Positions 17,341-27,182 of a DNA stretch of 64,000 nt are shown one piece after another. The notes below the pieces were generated by a model, which saw nothing but the letters and a program-made list of their open reading frames with translations, was not told the DNA's origin and ran no database searches. The position numbers and the translations under genes were made by a program. The stretch comes from Cohnella cholangitidis (GTDB taxonomy: Bacteria; Bacillota; Bacilli; Paenibacillales; Paenibacillaceae), in assembly GCF_014107495.1 (NCBI RefSeq), contig NZ_CP041969.1:558001-622000 (forward strand). The letters run 5' to 3'. Each line of letters starts with the position of its first letter. Within the stretch, counting starts at the first letter, position 1.

Positions 17341-17937
17341 TTATCGGTCGATTATGCCTTCCCATACCAAATCCAACTCCCGCTGAATCGCAGTATAAAG
17401 ATCGACTCCCGCATGATCTGTCACCGAAGCCGTCATAAGCGAATTGAAGTACAGCGATACGAGCACGGAGGCAATCGTTTGGGCAGGGAACCGAGTCTTT
17501 AACCTGCCGGAAGCAATCGCTTCGTCCAGTAACATCGCAAGTCCTTGTTGAAACAGCGTAATGTGGTCGGTTTGTTCCTTCATGAGCAACGCGGAACGGA
17601 TCGTTTCGGAGATGACCAGCCTGAGCAGTTCCGAATCGGATTGCTCCCGGTAACGGGACAGCAACTGTCGAAAAATCAGCGATATCTTTTCTCTTGGATC
17701 ACCGGCGCCGCCATGCTTCTCGAGAATTTGCTTCAGCGTCTCTAATTGAGACCTTCCCAAGTGAAGCAACAGCCCTTCTTTCTTAGGAAAATAGTTGAAA
17801 AAAGTGCCTTTCGCCACTCCGCATCGTTGGACGATTTCTTCCACCGTCACGTTGTCGTATCCTCTTTCCTTGAACAACCGGATCGCTTCCGAGAAAATTT
17901 GCTCCTTCAATTGCTGTTTGCGAGCTTCCCTTAACAA
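17341..17937 (-). CDS. TetR/AcrR-family transcriptional regulator
   Basis: A 198-residue regulator with N-terminal HTH (AIRLFKERGYDNVTVEEIVQRCGVAKGTFFNYFPKKEGLLLH). It starts with TTG at 17937; GGAG lies 7 nt upstream and no ATG fits. Two palindromes lie 19-48 bp upstream, which suggests binding of two dimers as in QacR-type repressors. It is followed by the DUF3995 gene. The ligand is unknown. Confidence 0.92.
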   Translation of the reverse strand: MLREARKQQLKEQIFSEAIRLFKERGYDNVTVEEIVQRCGVAKGTFFNYFPKKEGLLLHLGRSQLETLKQILEKHGGAGDPREKISLIFRQLLSRYREQSDSELLRLVISETIRSALLMKEQTDHITLFQQGLAMLLDEAIASGRLKTRFPAQTIASVLVSLYFNSLMTASVTDHAGVDLYTAIQRELDLVWEGIIDR

Positions 17938-17955
17938 GGTGGAACTCCTCTCGTT

Positions 17956-17985
17956 ATGACCGTGGTCATTTATTGACTATAGTCA
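17956..17985. promoter_or_regulatory. Tandem palindromes upstream of a TetR gene
   Basis: ATGACC-GT-GGTCAT (17956-17969) and the perfect 12-bp palindrome TGACTATAGTCA (17974-17985) share TGAC/GTCA half-sites. Their centres are 17 bp apart. They lie immediately upstream of the TTG start and are the likely operators. Confidence 0.7.
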
Positions 17986-18053
17986 TTATATTCCATCGGC
18001 ATTCGGAATGACAATTGCGAATTACCAAAATTTGTGTCCCTTACAAGAAATAA

Positions 18054-18088
18054 AGCCCTGCGCCGAAATCGATTTTCGGCACAAGGCT
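18054..18088 (-). terminator. Intrinsic terminator after the Ca2+ ATPase gene
   Basis: A 15-bp stem (starting AGCCTTGTGCCGAAA on the minus strand, three G-U pairs) with a 5-base loop lies 10 bp past the stop codon, followed by TTATTTCTTG. Confidence 0.85.
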
Positions 18089-18098
18089 GATCTAACGG

Positions 18099-20927
18099 TT
18101 ATCTTGCCATCGTAGGGGGTGCGGAGTTCCCTCCGAACGTGATTTTGCGGCCTTTTTTCTTTTGCTTGGACGTTCCCAGCACGCTTCCGATTCCCATCGC
18201 GAACGTCGGAATACCCGCCGCTACGAGGACGAGCGCCCAATCCCTTAAGTCCAGAGGAACGGTTTTGAATACCGGCTGAAGCGGCTCGACGTAGAGCACC
18301 GCCAACATCAGTAACAAGGAAGACAGCACCGCCAGCACTAGAAATTTATTTTCCAACAGCTTACGGTGGAAAATCGAGCGCGAGCTGCGGCAATCGAAAA
18401 CATGGATGAGCTGGGCCATGACTAACGTGGCGAATGCGACGGTTTGCGCGTGCACGAGCTGCTGCGAATGTCCGGCTCCCGCCTTCAGGGCGATAATGAA
18501 CGCCCCCAGAGTGCATACGCCGATAAGAATGCCTCGGCTGATAATTTTCCACCCTAGTCGCCTCGCGAATATGTTTTCTTTGGCGGAGCGCGGCTTGTGC
18601 TGCATGAGATCGCTCTCCGCTTGATCGACTCCGAGCGCCATGGCCGGCAAGCCGTCGGTGACCAGATTGACCCATAAGATCTGAATCGGAACGAGCGGCA
18701 ACGGGAGTCCCGCCATCATCGCCATAAACATAGTCATGATTTCTCCAACGTTGGATGCCAGCAAATAACGAATGAATTTACGGATATTCTCGTAGATTCC
18801 CCGGCCTTCCTCGACGGCGGCGACGATGCTGGAGAAATTGTCGTCCGCAAGAACGAGTGCGGAAGCCTCTTTCGTCACGTCCGTTCCGGAAATCCCCATG
18901 GCGATTCCGATATCCGCCGCTTTGACGGCCGGCGCGTCGTTCACGCCGTCTCCCGTCATCGCGACCACGTGCCCGCGCCGTTGCAGAGCTTGGACGATTC
19001 TCAGCTTATGTTCGGGAGATACCCGGGCATACACCTGAACGTCGTCGGCGATTTGTTCCAGTTCGTCGTCGTTCATTCCGGACAATTCGGCTCCCGTTAC
19101 GACGCGTCCCCCGCGTCCCATGATTCCGAGCGTCTTGGCGATCGCCTCCGCCGTCGTTCCGTGATCTCCCGTGATCATGACCGTCTTGATGCCGGCTTGA
19201 CGGCACTTATAGATCGCATCCTTCACTTCCTTGCGCGGCGGGTCCATCATACCCGTCAATCCGACGAATATGAGCCCGCTCTCCGCTTGCTCGTTAGTCT
19301 CGCAATCTTCGTGAGGCTTCACTTCCCGGTAGGCTAGGCCGAGGACGCGTAGCGAATCCTTGGCCATCGCTTCGTTCGCCGTCATCACTTTTTGCCTCAA
19401 CGTTCCCGTAAAGGGCACGACCTGGTCGCCCCACAGGACGTAAGCGCATTGTCCGACCAGCAGATCCGGCGCTCCTTTCGTGCAGATCAGCTTGCCGCCT
19501 TGGTGGGACACCATGACGGACATTCGTTTGCGCTCCGCATCGAAAGGAAATTCTTTGACTCGCGTGTAGAGGCTCTGCAAGGCCGATTTGACCATTCCCG
19601 TCTTCGCGGCGAGCACGAGCAAAGCGCCTTCCGTTGGATCTCCCTTGATTCGCCACTCCAACGCTTCGCCAGCCGGGGCTTGCTCGCCTTTGCCGGTTTT
19701 GCGCTTCTTCGGATCTTCCGCTTTTTCCTGCTGGGACAAATCCGAGTTATTGCACAGCGCCGCGATCTGGGTTAATCTGCGCAGCGAAGCGTCGCCTTTG
19801 GCGTCGACGCCCTTGCCGGCTTCCCTGAGCATGCCGATCGGATCGTAGCCTTCCCCGGTCACTTCGATCGCTCTTCCTGCGAGCCAGAGCTGCGTAACGG
19901 TCATTTTATTTTGCGTCAGCGTACCGGTTTTGTCCGAACAAATAACGGATGCGCAGCCGAGCGTCTCGACGGAAGGCAGCTTGCGTACGATCGCCCTACG
20001 TTTGATCATCCTCTGCACGCCGAGCGCGAGCGCGATCGTCACGATCGCAGGTAGTCCTTCGGGAATAGCGGCAACAGCCAGGCTAACGCCTGCCAGGAAC
20101 ATTTCGTAAATGGGTTGTCCGTGCAGGATTCCCGCTAGCACGACGACGATCGTCAGAATAATGGCGACGACGATCAGGATTTTGCCCAACTGCTCCAAGC
20201 GGTGCTGAAGCGGAGTGTCCGCCTCTTCCGTCTGCTGGATAAGATTCGCGATTTTTCCCATTTCCGTCTGCATGCCCGTTACGGTTACGACCCCTTTGGC
20301 CGTTCCTCGAGTGACCATCGTTCCCAAGTAACCGCAGTTTTTCCGGTCGCCGAGAGGAAGCTCCTCCGCGGCAAGCCGAACGGCTTGCTTGACGACCGGT
20401 ACCGATTCCCCGGTCAAAGCCGCCTCGTCGACAGAGCAATCGTTGCATTCGAGGAAGCGAAGGTCCGCAGGCACCCGGTCTCCGCTCTCCAACAATACGA
20501 TATCTCCGGCAACGAGATCCCGCGCGGGGATCTGCTCGTACTCGCCTCCCCGAATGACTTTGGCGGAAGGAGCGGACAGTTCCTTAAGCGCCCGCAGCGA
20601 CCGTTCGGCCCGAAACTCCTGATAGAAACCCAGAATACCGTTAATCAAAATAATCGCAACAATCGTAAGGGCGTCGAGCATCTCTCCAAGCAGACCGGAG
20701 ATAACGGTAGCCCCTAGCAGCACGAGCACCATAAAATCCTTGAATTGATTCAGCAATAGCTTGAGCGGAGATTCCCCTTGCTTTTCCGCAAGTTCATTGG
20801 GACCTTGCGCCTGCAATCGATTGGACGCTTCGTCCGCCGACAGCCCTTTCTTGATGTCGGAACCCAGCGTCGCCATCAATTGTTCTTCGCTAAGCTGATG
20901 CCATGCCTTTCCTTCCACGTTGGTCAT
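18099..20927 (-). CDS. SERCA-type calcium-translocating P-type ATPase
   Basis: P2A ATPase that pumps Ca2+ out of the cytosol, 942 residues. It shows the N-terminal cation-ATPase domain, A domain (TGES), TM4 PEGL motif ([11 protein letters not shown]), phosphorylation site [15 protein letters not shown], nucleotide-binding KGAPD, hinge [12 protein letters not shown] and TM6 NLVTDGLPA. The PEGL and NxxTDG motifs are those of SERCA-like Ca2+ pumps. The C-terminus ends in a basic, lysine-rich tail. It is monocistronic, with a strong terminator after it, divergent from rqcH. A Ca2+/H+ exchanger lies 17 kb away. Confidence 0.94.
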   Translation of the reverse strand: MTNVEGKAWHQLSEEQLMATLGSDIKKGLSADEASNRLQAQGPNELAEKQGESPLKLLLNQFKDFMVLVLLGATVISGLLGEMLDALTIVAIILINGILGFYQEFRAERSLRALKELSAPSAKVIRGGEYEQIPARDLVAGDIVLLESGDRVPADLRFLECNDCSVDEAALTGESVPVVKQAVRLAAEELPLGDRKNCGYLGTMVTRGTAKGVVTVTGMQTEMGKIANLIQQTEEADTPLQHRLEQLGKILIVVAIILTIVVVLAGILHGQPIYEMFLAGVSLAVAAIPEGLPAIVTIALALGVQRMIKRRAIVRKLPSVETLGCASVICSDKTGTLTQNKMTVTQLWLAGRAIEVTGEGYDPIGMLREAGKGVDAKGDASLRRLTQIAALCNNSDLSQQEKAEDPKKRKTGKGEQAPAGEALEWRIKGDPTEGALLVLAAKTGMVKSALQSLYTRVKEFPFDAERKRMSVMVSHQGGKLICTKGAPDLLVGQCAYVLWGDQVVPFTGTLRQKVMTANEAMAKDSLRVLGLAYREVKPHEDCETNEQAESGLIFVGLTGMMDPPRKEVKDAIYKCRQAGIKTVMITGDHGTTAEAIAKTLGIMGRGGRVVTGAELSGMNDDELEQIADDVQVYARVSPEHKLRIVQALQRRGHVVAMTGDGVNDAPAVKAADIGIAMGISGTDVTKEASALVLADDNFSSIVAAVEEGRGIYENIRKFIRYLLASNVGEIMTMFMAMMAGLPLPLVPIQILWVNLVTDGLPAMALGVDQAESDLMQHKPRSAKENIFARRLGWKIISRGILIGVCTLGAFIIALKAGAGHSQQLVHAQTVAFATLVMAQLIHVFDCRSSRSIFHRKLLENKFLVLAVLSSLLLMLAVLYVEPLQPVFKTVPLDLRDWALVLVAAGIPTFAMGIGSVLGTSKQKKKGRKITFGGNSAPPTMAR

Positions 20928-21097
20928 CCCCTTCCGTCTTATCCGCGTTTATGACCTATGTGTATTCAGACAAGCCGGGAAATATCCCGCTTGGTTGTCC
21001 TTGATCGGCAGACAAAGCTTTCCCTTTGGTTCGATGTGTGGCATCATAGGGAGACAGAAAATCACGCATCGTAAGCGATGTAACAGGAGCAACCGCT

Positions 21098-22840
21098 ATG
21101 TCATTGGACGGAATCGTCACCCGAGCGCTCGTGCACGAGCTGCAAGCAAGCGTCAAAGCGCGCATTCATAAAATATATCAACCTACGGAAAACGAACTGA
21201 TTCTGCATATTAGGGGACAAGGCGTAAATGGCAAGCTGCTCTTGTCCGCGCACCCCTCGATGCCCCGCATACATTGGACCGAACAAACGTGGGCCAATCC
21301 TCAGGAGCCGCCTATGTTTTGCATGCTTCTGCGCAAGTATTGCGAAGGCGGCGTCATCGAGGCCGTCCGGCAAGTCGGACTGGAACGGATCGTCGAGATC
21401 GACGTTCGCCATCGCGACGAGTTGGGAGATTCCTCCTTCAAGACGATCGTGTTGGAAATCATGGGGCGCCATAGCAACTTGATCTTGTTGGATCCGGCGA
21501 CCGGGATTATCCACGATGGAATTCGTCACGTCACCCCGGCTATTAGCAGCTATCGGGTCGTTCTGCCAGGCAGCGCGTACGTGCCTCCGCCGTCCCAAGA
21601 CAAAGTCAGCCCGCTCGATGCGACTTCGGCCGGCTTCGAAGCGGTTCTCGCTTCGCTGCCGCAAACGGATCGGCTCACGGACGTGAATGCCTTGTCGTCT
21701 GCACTGCTTAACGCTTATACGGGACTAAGCCCGCTCATTACACGCGAGATCGCTTTCCGTGCCGCAGATCAACAACAAGAGCCATGGACGATCTTCGACA
21801 AAATGATGAAGCAGGTAGCCTCGAACGAATATACGCCGAATCTGGTCATTACGGGAGAGGGCAAAGCTCTGTTCTCCGCCGTTGCCTTGACCCATGCAAA
21901 AGGCGAAGCGCAAGCATTCGACTCCATGCACCAATGTCTCGAAATCTTCTATAGGGACAAAGCCTCCCGGGATTTGGTCCGGCAGCGGACGACGGACCTG
22001 AACCGTTTCCTGCTGAACGAAATGGCCAAAAACGAGAAAAAGCTGCTCAAGCTGCAAGATACTCTTAAGGAAGCCGAAGAAGCCGATCTCGTTCGTCGAA
22101 TGGGAGAATTGCTTACCGCGCATCTTCACGCTTTCCAACGGGGCGACAAATCCGTCGACGTTATCGACTATTACGAGGAAGAGCAGCCCACGATATCGAT
22201 TGCGCTTGACCCGCTTCTTACCCCGAACGAGAACGCCCAGCGTTACTTCCGCAAGTATAATAAACTGAAGAACAGCCGATCGGTCGTATCCGAGCAAATG
22301 GAAGCTACGAGAACGGAAATGGAGTACTTGGCTTCGGTGCTGCAAGGGCTGGAATCGGCTACGCCCAACGACATCGGAGAAATTCGCGAGGAATTGATCG
22401 AACAAGGATACATTCGCGACCGCGGCGTAAAGCGGGGAATGAAGAAGAAAAAGAAAGAAACGCCTTCCGTGCTCTGCTACACTTCAAGCGAAGGTATTCC
22501 GATCTACGTCGGCAAAAACAACACCCAGAACGACTATGTGACCAACCGTCTGGCCATGTCCACGGATACTTGGCTTCATACCAAGGACATACCCGGTTCC
22601 CACGTTCTTATCCGCAGCGCGGAATACGGGGAGGAAACGCTGCAAGAAGCCGCTATATTGGCCGCATATTATAGTAAAGCCAGAGCATCCAGCAGCGTCC
22701 CGGTCGACTACACCCGCATACGCAACGTCCGCAAGCCGAGCGGCGCCAAACCCGGATTCGTCATCTACGACGGCCAGAAAACTTTGTTCGTTACGCCGGA
22801 CGAGACTATTGTGCAGCAAATGCCTTATACGGTGAAGTGA
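21098..22840 (+). CDS. rqcH: Ribosome quality control factor RqcH (NFACT/Rqc2 family)
   Basis: Binds obstructed 50S subunits and recruits alanyl-tRNA to add C-terminal Ala tails that mark stalled peptides for degradation. The 580-residue protein begins SLDGIVTRALVHELQ and has NFACT-N (with the conserved RHRDELGD, containing an Asp-Arg pair region), a central coiled coil (about 290-345 and 385-425), a basic KKKKK linker near 450 and the NFACT-R domain (GIPIYVGKNNTQND, TWLHTKDIPGSHV). Older annotations call it a fibronectin-binding protein. ATG with GGAG 8 nt upstream; a terminator follows immediately. Confidence 0.94.
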   Translation: MSLDGIVTRALVHELQASVKARIHKIYQPTENELILHIRGQGVNGKLLLSAHPSMPRIHWTEQTWANPQEPPMFCMLLRKYCEGGVIEAVRQVGLERIVEIDVRHRDELGDSSFKTIVLEIMGRHSNLILLDPATGIIHDGIRHVTPAISSYRVVLPGSAYVPPPSQDKVSPLDATSAGFEAVLASLPQTDRLTDVNALSSALLNAYTGLSPLITREIAFRAADQQQEPWTIFDKMMKQVASNEYTPNLVITGEGKALFSAVALTHAKGEAQAFDSMHQCLEIFYRDKASRDLVRQRTTDLNRFLLNEMAKNEKKLLKLQDTLKEAEEADLVRRMGELLTAHLHAFQRGDKSVDVIDYYEEEQPTISIALDPLLTPNENAQRYFRKYNKLKNSRSVVSEQMEATRTEMEYLASVLQGLESATPNDIGEIREELIEQGYIRDRGVKRGMKKKKKETPSVLCYTSSEGIPIYVGKNNTQNDYVTNRLAMSTDTWLHTKDIPGSHVLIRSAEYGEETLQEAAILAAYYSKARASSSVPVDYTRIRNVRKPSGAKPGFVIYDGQKTLFVTPDETIVQQMPYTVK

Positions 22841-22847
22841 CATTAAT

Positions 22848-22890
22848 AAAGCGGTGGAACCCGGAGATTGCGTCTCCGTTCCACCGCTTT
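22848..22890. terminator. Intrinsic terminator after rqcH
   Basis: A 13-bp perfect stem (AAAGCGGTGGAAC/GTTCCACCGCTTT) with a 17-base loop that itself pairs (CGGAG/CTCCG), followed by TTGTTG. The A-run on the other side may also serve the convergent PHP gene. Confidence 0.85.
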
Positions 22891-22942
22891 TTGTTGCGTT
22901 TATGCTGCGTGCAGTTCGGTTATTCCTAACGACAGAGCTACG

Positions 22943-23782
22943 TCAACCGTTGCGCAGCAATTTATCGACAATCGACGCGTCGACAGTGCGGTTCCCGATA
23001 TCGCCATGGAACGCCACACCGTCCTTTACCCCGTGAAAATCGGAGCCTCCCGTCACGAGTTTTCCGCGGTTTTCCGCCCACTCCGCATAACGTTGCTCCA
23101 TCCGCTCGTCATGATCCGAATGGAATGCCTCCAAGCCATCCGCTCCGCTATCCAACAAAGTTAATACCAAATCATCGTCCCCGTACAAACCGGGATGAGC
23201 GATGATCGCTATTCCGCCCGCCTCGTGGATCCACCGAATCGCTTCCGTCGGGGCAATTCGCGTCAGGCTCGCATAAGCCGGCTTTCCTTCTCCGAGCAAC
23301 CGTTCGAACGCTTCCCTCTTATCGGCAACATAGCCTTTGTCGACGAGCACTTGAGCAATATGCGGCCTGCCGATCGAACCGTCTTCTAGACGGGATTTGC
23401 CCGCCGCCGCTTCCAGTTCCTCGAGGGATACATGCATGTTCAGCTCCGCTAATTTGTTAAGTATTTCCTCGTTCCTGCGATTTCTGACATTCCTTTGCGC
23501 CTGCAGCCGAGACAACAAAACCGAATCCTCCGTGGAAATCCCATATCCGAGAATATGGATATCTTTACCGTCGGCCGATGTGCTGAGTTCCATGCCGGGG
23601 ATAACCGTTATGCCGTATTCTCTTCCCGCTGCCAGCGCTTCCTCCACTCCCGCGATCGTATCATGATCCGTTATCGCCAAGGCGGACAGGCCTGCTTCCT
23701 TAGCCAACCGTACGTTCTCCGCAGGCCGGAACATCCCGTCGGAAGCGGTCGTATGGGTATGCAAATCCGCCTTAGCGATCAT
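22943..23782 (-). CDS. PHP-domain metallophosphoesterase (RNase AM/TrpH-YciV type)
   Basis: A 279-residue PHP protein. N-terminal ADLHTHTTASDGMF supplies the first metal ligands, followed by ITDHDTIAG, GMELST, IIAHPGLYG and a C-terminal VTGGSDFHG. These are the PHP metal motifs of the family that includes 5'-3' exoribonuclease/3',5'-nucleotide phosphatase RNase AM. The substrate in this organism is not visible. Its start overlaps the 3' end of the LysR gene by 11 bp, so the two are cotranscribed. Confidence 0.88.
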   Translation of the reverse strand: MIAKADLHTHTTASDGMFRPAENVRLAKEAGLSALAITDHDTIAGVEEALAAGREYGITVIPGMELSTSADGKDIHILGYGISTEDSVLLSRLQAQRNVRNRRNEEILNKLAELNMHVSLEELEAAAGKSRLEDGSIGRPHIAQVLVDKGYVADKREAFERLLGEGKPAYASLTRIAPTEAIRWIHEAGGIAIIAHPGLYGDDDLVLTLLDSGADGLEAFHSDHDERMEQRYAEWAENRGKLVTGGSDFHGVKDGVAFHGDIGNRTVDASIVDKLLRNG

Positions 23783-24677
23783 GGGAAAGCCCCCTCAAGT
23801 CTTGCAGCAAAGCGGTTGCCGGAATCGAAAGAAGCGAAGATTGCAGCCACACCGCATAAAACTGCCGTCTGAAATTAACGCCCGAGATTTTGACCGGTTT
23901 GAGCAATCCTAACGCCAGTTCATGCTTAATGGTCCAAATGGAGAGCAAACTTAGCCCAAGACCCGCTTCTACCGCCGATTTAACGGCTCCGGTGCTGCCG
24001 AATTCACTGACGACGCGCAACTCGGCTTCGCTTACTCCGTGGCGGCGAAGCTCCTCTTCCATAATCATGCGAGTGCCCGAGCCCTTTTCCCGCAGCACCA
24101 TCGGCTCTCGCATGAACTCTTCGAGAGTAACCTCATCCCGAGACGCGAAAGGATGGTCCGTAGGCGTAATTAGCAGTAGTTCGTCGTCCATAACCGTTTG
24201 CACTTCGAGACCCGGAACCTCGCAAGGAGCTTCGATAATACCGAACTCCAGCCCTTGGTGAGCTACCGCATCAACGATTTCCGTCGTATTCATGACTTTC
24301 ATGTCCACGGTGACGTCCGGGAACCGCCGCAAGAAAGGCCCTAACAGACTTGGCAGAACGTACTCCCCGATCGTTAAGCTAGCCGCGAACTGCAGCCTGC
24401 CTTTCAACTCCTCGATATACGCAACCATCATCTCGTCCGTATCCCGCATCAGCTCTACCGCTTTACGCGCTTGCGGCAACAACCGATGTCCCGCCTCCGT
24501 CAGCTCCAGTTTTTTGGTCGTCCGGTTGAGCAGCTTCGTACCGAATCTTTCCTCCAACGCTTGAACCTGCATCGTTACGGCAGGCTGGGTCATATGCAAA
24601 GCTTGGGCGGCAGCCGAGAAGCTTCCCCGTTCCGCAACCGTATAGAAAATATGAAGCTGATGTACGTTCAGTGCCAT
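23772..24677 (-). CDS. LysR-family transcriptional regulator (CysL/CbbR-like)
   Basis: A 301-residue LysR regulator: winged HTH at about 5-62 (LHIFYTVAERGSFSAAAQAL, MTQPAVTMQVQALEE) and a periplasmic-binding-like effector domain (about 90-295). The sequence resembles the CysL/CbbR branch, whose members control sulfur or carbon assimilation genes, but the target is not obvious. The gene overlaps a PHP phosphoesterase instead of facing a divergent target, which is unusual for the family. Confidence 0.9.
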   Translation of the reverse strand: MALNVHQLHIFYTVAERGSFSAAAQALHMTQPAVTMQVQALEERFGTKLLNRTTKKLELTEAGHRLLPQARKAVELMRDTDEMMVAYIEELKGRLQFAASLTIGEYVLPSLLGPFLRRFPDVTVDMKVMNTTEIVDAVAHQGLEFGIIEAPCEVPGLEVQTVMDDELLLITPTDHPFASRDEVTLEEFMREPMVLREKGSGTRMIMEEELRRHGVSEAELRVVSEFGSTGAVKSAVEAGLGLSLLSIWTIKHELALGLLKPVKISGVNFRRQFYAVWLQSSLLSIPATALLQDLRGLSHDR

Positions 24678-24728
24678 GTTCGCCCCGCCTTACGTCCATT
24701 AAGTTAGTTTAACTATATCACATAACGC

Positions 24729-24767
24729 GAACAGCCGGGGGGAAGTAACCCTCCGGCCCGGCTGTTC
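24729..24767 (-). terminator. Hairpin after the 145-residue unknown gene
   Basis: An 11-bp perfect inverted repeat (GAACAGCCGGG/CCCGGCTGTTC) with a 17-base loop lies 16 bp past the stop of the gene ending at 24784. No clear T-tract follows on the minus strand, so termination is probable but not certain. Confidence 0.5.
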
Positions 24768-24783
24768 GTCATATCAATTTGCC

Positions 24784-25221
24784 TTAACGGCGTTTACGAT
24801 TGTTTTTGATCAATGTCATGCGTCTGGAATGCCGCAACCAAGAATAATACGTTTTCAAATCGCGCAATTCCATCGTTTCCGACATTCTTCCTAGGAACGT
24901 AACGATAATCATTTTATGCAAGGGGTTTCCGATTAAGTCCGTTTCCGTCTCGCTTACGGCGAATTCCGCGACAAATACGAGATCGTCATCGATCGTATAC
25001 ACATCCTGCTCGTTCCGGTAATAAGACACGATACGGTCTTCCTTCAAGCATTCCCACATAAACTCGGCGATATCGGAATAACCGGTCTTTTCGCTTTCAA
25101 CCCGATCCGTCCAGCGCGTGCGAGCATGATTGGTAATGATGATGTCGACTACCTTCTTATCCCCTAGAACAACATGGAAGGGCTCGTAAGTATTCCAGCG
25201 CTCCGTATGTTTATCCTTCAC
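24784..25221 (-). CDS. Uncharacterised basic protein with a HARxRWxxRV motif
   Basis: I do not recognise the family. The soluble 145-residue product has IIITNHARTRWTDRV near residue 30, a central beta-rich stretch (YTIDDDLVFVAEFAV) and a strand HKMIIVTFLGRM, then a very basic tail (RRMTLIKNNRKRR). The order of HA-x-R-x-x-R, an acidic helix and IVTV-like strand recalls RelE/DUF4258-type RNase toxins, but this is only a pattern resemblance and no antitoxin gene is adjacent. I prefer the GTG at 25221 because GGGGAAGG lies just upstream; the frame is open to an ATG at 25287 and another at 25260. Confidence 0.65.
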   Translation of the reverse strand: MKDKHTERWNTYEPFHVVLGDKKVVDIIITNHARTRWTDRVESEKTGYSDIAEFMWECLKEDRIVSYYRNEQDVYTIDDDLVFVAEFAVSETETDLIGNPLHKMIIVTFLGRMSETMELRDLKTYYSWLRHSRRMTLIKNNRKRR

Positions 25222-25382
25222 CGGGCCTTCCCCTTCCCGATTATAGGTCTCATGACTCATAAGCAACCCATTCATGACTAGGAACATAAGTTCATTTTAC
25301 CGCATTCTTTCCCGATGATTCAACAATAAAATAAAATGACGCCTTACATTCCACTATTTAGTTCAACTTTGGCTAAAGTAAA

Positions 25383-25407
25383 GATCGTCGGGAACTTCCC
25401 GACGATC
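25383..25407 (-). terminator. Terminator of the COG2984-type ABC operon
   Basis: A perfect 12-bp stem (GATCGTCGGGAA/TTCCCGACGATC) around one base lies 32 bp past the ATPase stop; TTTACTTTAG follows on the minus strand. With a single central base the true loop must open a few pairs. Confidence 0.7.
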
Positions 25408-25438
25408 CGACTTCGTACTGGATTGTTGACGCTCATTG

Positions 25439-26233
25439 CTAGCCAAGGATGACCCGATCGTCCGACAGCTGGTGTCCGCTGATCCGCTCGAATTCACCGA
25501 GCAGTTGAGCTACGAATAAGCTGTTTTTCCGTTCCTCCGGTATATCTAGAATGATACGCCCTTTATCCATCATGATCAAGCGGTTTCCTAACCGAATCGC
25601 TTGCTCCATGTTATGGGTGACCATCAGCGTCGTCAGCTTCATTTCCCTAACGATCTCCTCGGTCAGGCGCGTAATCAGTTCCGCCCGCGCCGGATCCAAT
25701 GCGGCCGTATGCTCGTCCAGAAGCAAGATTTCCGGCTTCGTGAAAGTCGCCATCAGCAAGCTTAACGCTTGACGCTCTCCTCCCGACAGCAATCCGACCT
25801 TAGCGTTCATGCGGTTTTCGAGGCCGATTCCAAGCCGCGCGAGCTGTTCGCGGAACAATTGCCGCTTAGCGGAAGTTGCTCCCCAACCTAGTCCCCGCGT
25901 CTTCCCCCGTTTATAGGCCATCGTCAAATTTTCTTCGATCGTCATTCGCGGAGCGGTTCCTGCCATCGGATCTTGGAATACACGGCCGATCCAACGGCTT
26001 CTTTCGTACTCCGGAACGTGCTGAATCGCTTTGTCTTCTATCCGAACTTCGCCGATATCGGGCTTCATGACGCCGGAGATAATGTTCATCAGCGTGGACT
26101 TTCCCGCGCCGTTACTGCCGATTACGGTAACGAAATCCCCCGTCTTAAACTTCAAATTCGCATTCATTAATGCGACTTTCTCGTCCGGGGTTCCCGGATT
26201 AAACAATTTAGATACGTTCACTAAATCCAGCAT
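25439..26233 (-). CDS. ABC transporter ATP-binding protein (COG1101)
   Basis: ATPase subunit, 264 residues, with Walker A (GSNGAGKSTLMN), Q-loop, signature LLSGGERQALSLLMA, Walker B (EILLLDEHTAALDP) and H-loop (MVTHNMEQA). The Walker B EH-T variant (LLDEHTAALDP) is typical of this subfamily. It starts immediately after the permease stop (TAGATG) with AGGAGG inside the permease end, so it is coupled to it. It works with the permease and lipoprotein upstream in the same operon. Confidence 0.92.
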   Translation of the reverse strand: MLDLVNVSKLFNPGTPDEKVALMNANLKFKTGDFVTVIGSNGAGKSTLMNIISGVMKPDIGEVRIEDKAIQHVPEYERSRWIGRVFQDPMAGTAPRMTIEENLTMAYKRGKTRGLGWGATSAKRQLFREQLARLGIGLENRMNAKVGLLSGGERQALSLLMATFTKPEILLLDEHTAALDPARAELITRLTEEIVREMKLTTLMVTHNMEQAIRLGNRLIMMDKGRIILDIPEERKNSLFVAQLLGEFERISGHQLSDDRVILG

Positions 26234-27160
26234 CTAAGAGTTGCCTCCTTTGCCCTGAGAAACCGCGGCCAATAGCTCCGCGGAGCGTCTGCGAGCAACG
26301 CTCTTCTGCTTCATCATGCGTCTTATATAAGGAACGACGAGCGCAACGATTACGATAAGAGCGGTAACCAGCTTCAGGTCCGAGGATTTGAATAATTCGA
26401 CCCGCAGAGCCAAAGCCACTACGATACGATACACGACAGAGCCAAGCACTACAGCCAGAGTAGCGATGAATACCGATCTTGCTCCGAAGATCGCTTCCCC
26501 GATAATAACCGAAGCCAAACCGATGACGATCATCCCTACTCCCATCGAGATATCCGCAAAGCCCCCTTGTTGCGCGATCAACGCGCCGGAGACCGCTACC
26601 AATCCGTTCGATAAGCTAATGCCGAGAATTTTCGTCCGGTCCGTGTTCGCCCCGAAGCTCCGAATCATTCTCTCGTTGTCGCCGGTCGCCCTAAGCGCTA
26701 GACCAATATCCGTATGCAAGAAAGCGTCCAACAACAGCTTCACGATAATGACGGCGATCGCCATGACGAGAATAAATAAGCCAATCGGCTTCATTATCGG
26801 AGAGAGCAACGTCTCGGTGTTGACGACGGAAACATTCGGTCTGCCCATAATCCGGATATTGATGGAATAAAGGGCGATCATCATCAAGATCCCCGCCAAC
26901 AATCCGTTCACTTTCCCCTTCGTATGCAGAAGCCCCGTGCAAGCCCCAGCCGCTAATCCTCCGCCGAAAGCGGCCAAGGTGGCCAGCAAGGGACTATATC
27001 CTTGCGAAATCATAATCGCGGCGATCGCTCCGCCCGTTGCAAAGCTGCCGTCTACGGTTAAATCCGGGAAATCCAGAATGCGAAACGTGATATATACTCC
27101 AAGAGCCATTAACGCGTAAAGAAGGCCTAGCGCTATCGCTCCGTAAATTGAATCAAGCAT
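26234..27160 (-). CDS. ABC transporter permease (COG4120, BPD_transp_2 type)
   Basis: Integral membrane subunit of 308 residues with eight or more hydrophobic helices, of the branched-chain amino acid/ribose permease superfamily. Conserved features are ALGVYITFRILDFPDLTVDGSFATGGA near the N-terminus and ALRATGDNERMIRSFG in the middle. It follows the binding protein gene after a hairpin (27183-27216) and precedes the ATPase gene. In streptococci related TrpXYZ-like systems are linked to tryptophan, but nothing here identifies the substrate. Confidence 0.92.
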   Translation of the reverse strand: MLDSIYGAIALGLLYALMALGVYITFRILDFPDLTVDGSFATGGAIAAIMISQGYSPLLATLAAFGGGLAAGACTGLLHTKGKVNGLLAGILMMIALYSINIRIMGRPNVSVVNTETLLSPIMKPIGLFILVMAIAVIIVKLLLDAFLHTDIGLALRATGDNERMIRSFGANTDRTKILGISLSNGLVAVSGALIAQQGGFADISMGVGMIVIGLASVIIGEAIFGARSVFIATLAVVLGSVVYRIVVALALRVELFKSSDLKLVTALIVIVALVVPYIRRMMKQKSVARRRSAELLAAVSQGKGGNS

Positions 27161-27182
27161 GGTTCAGCCTCCTTATAGAAGA

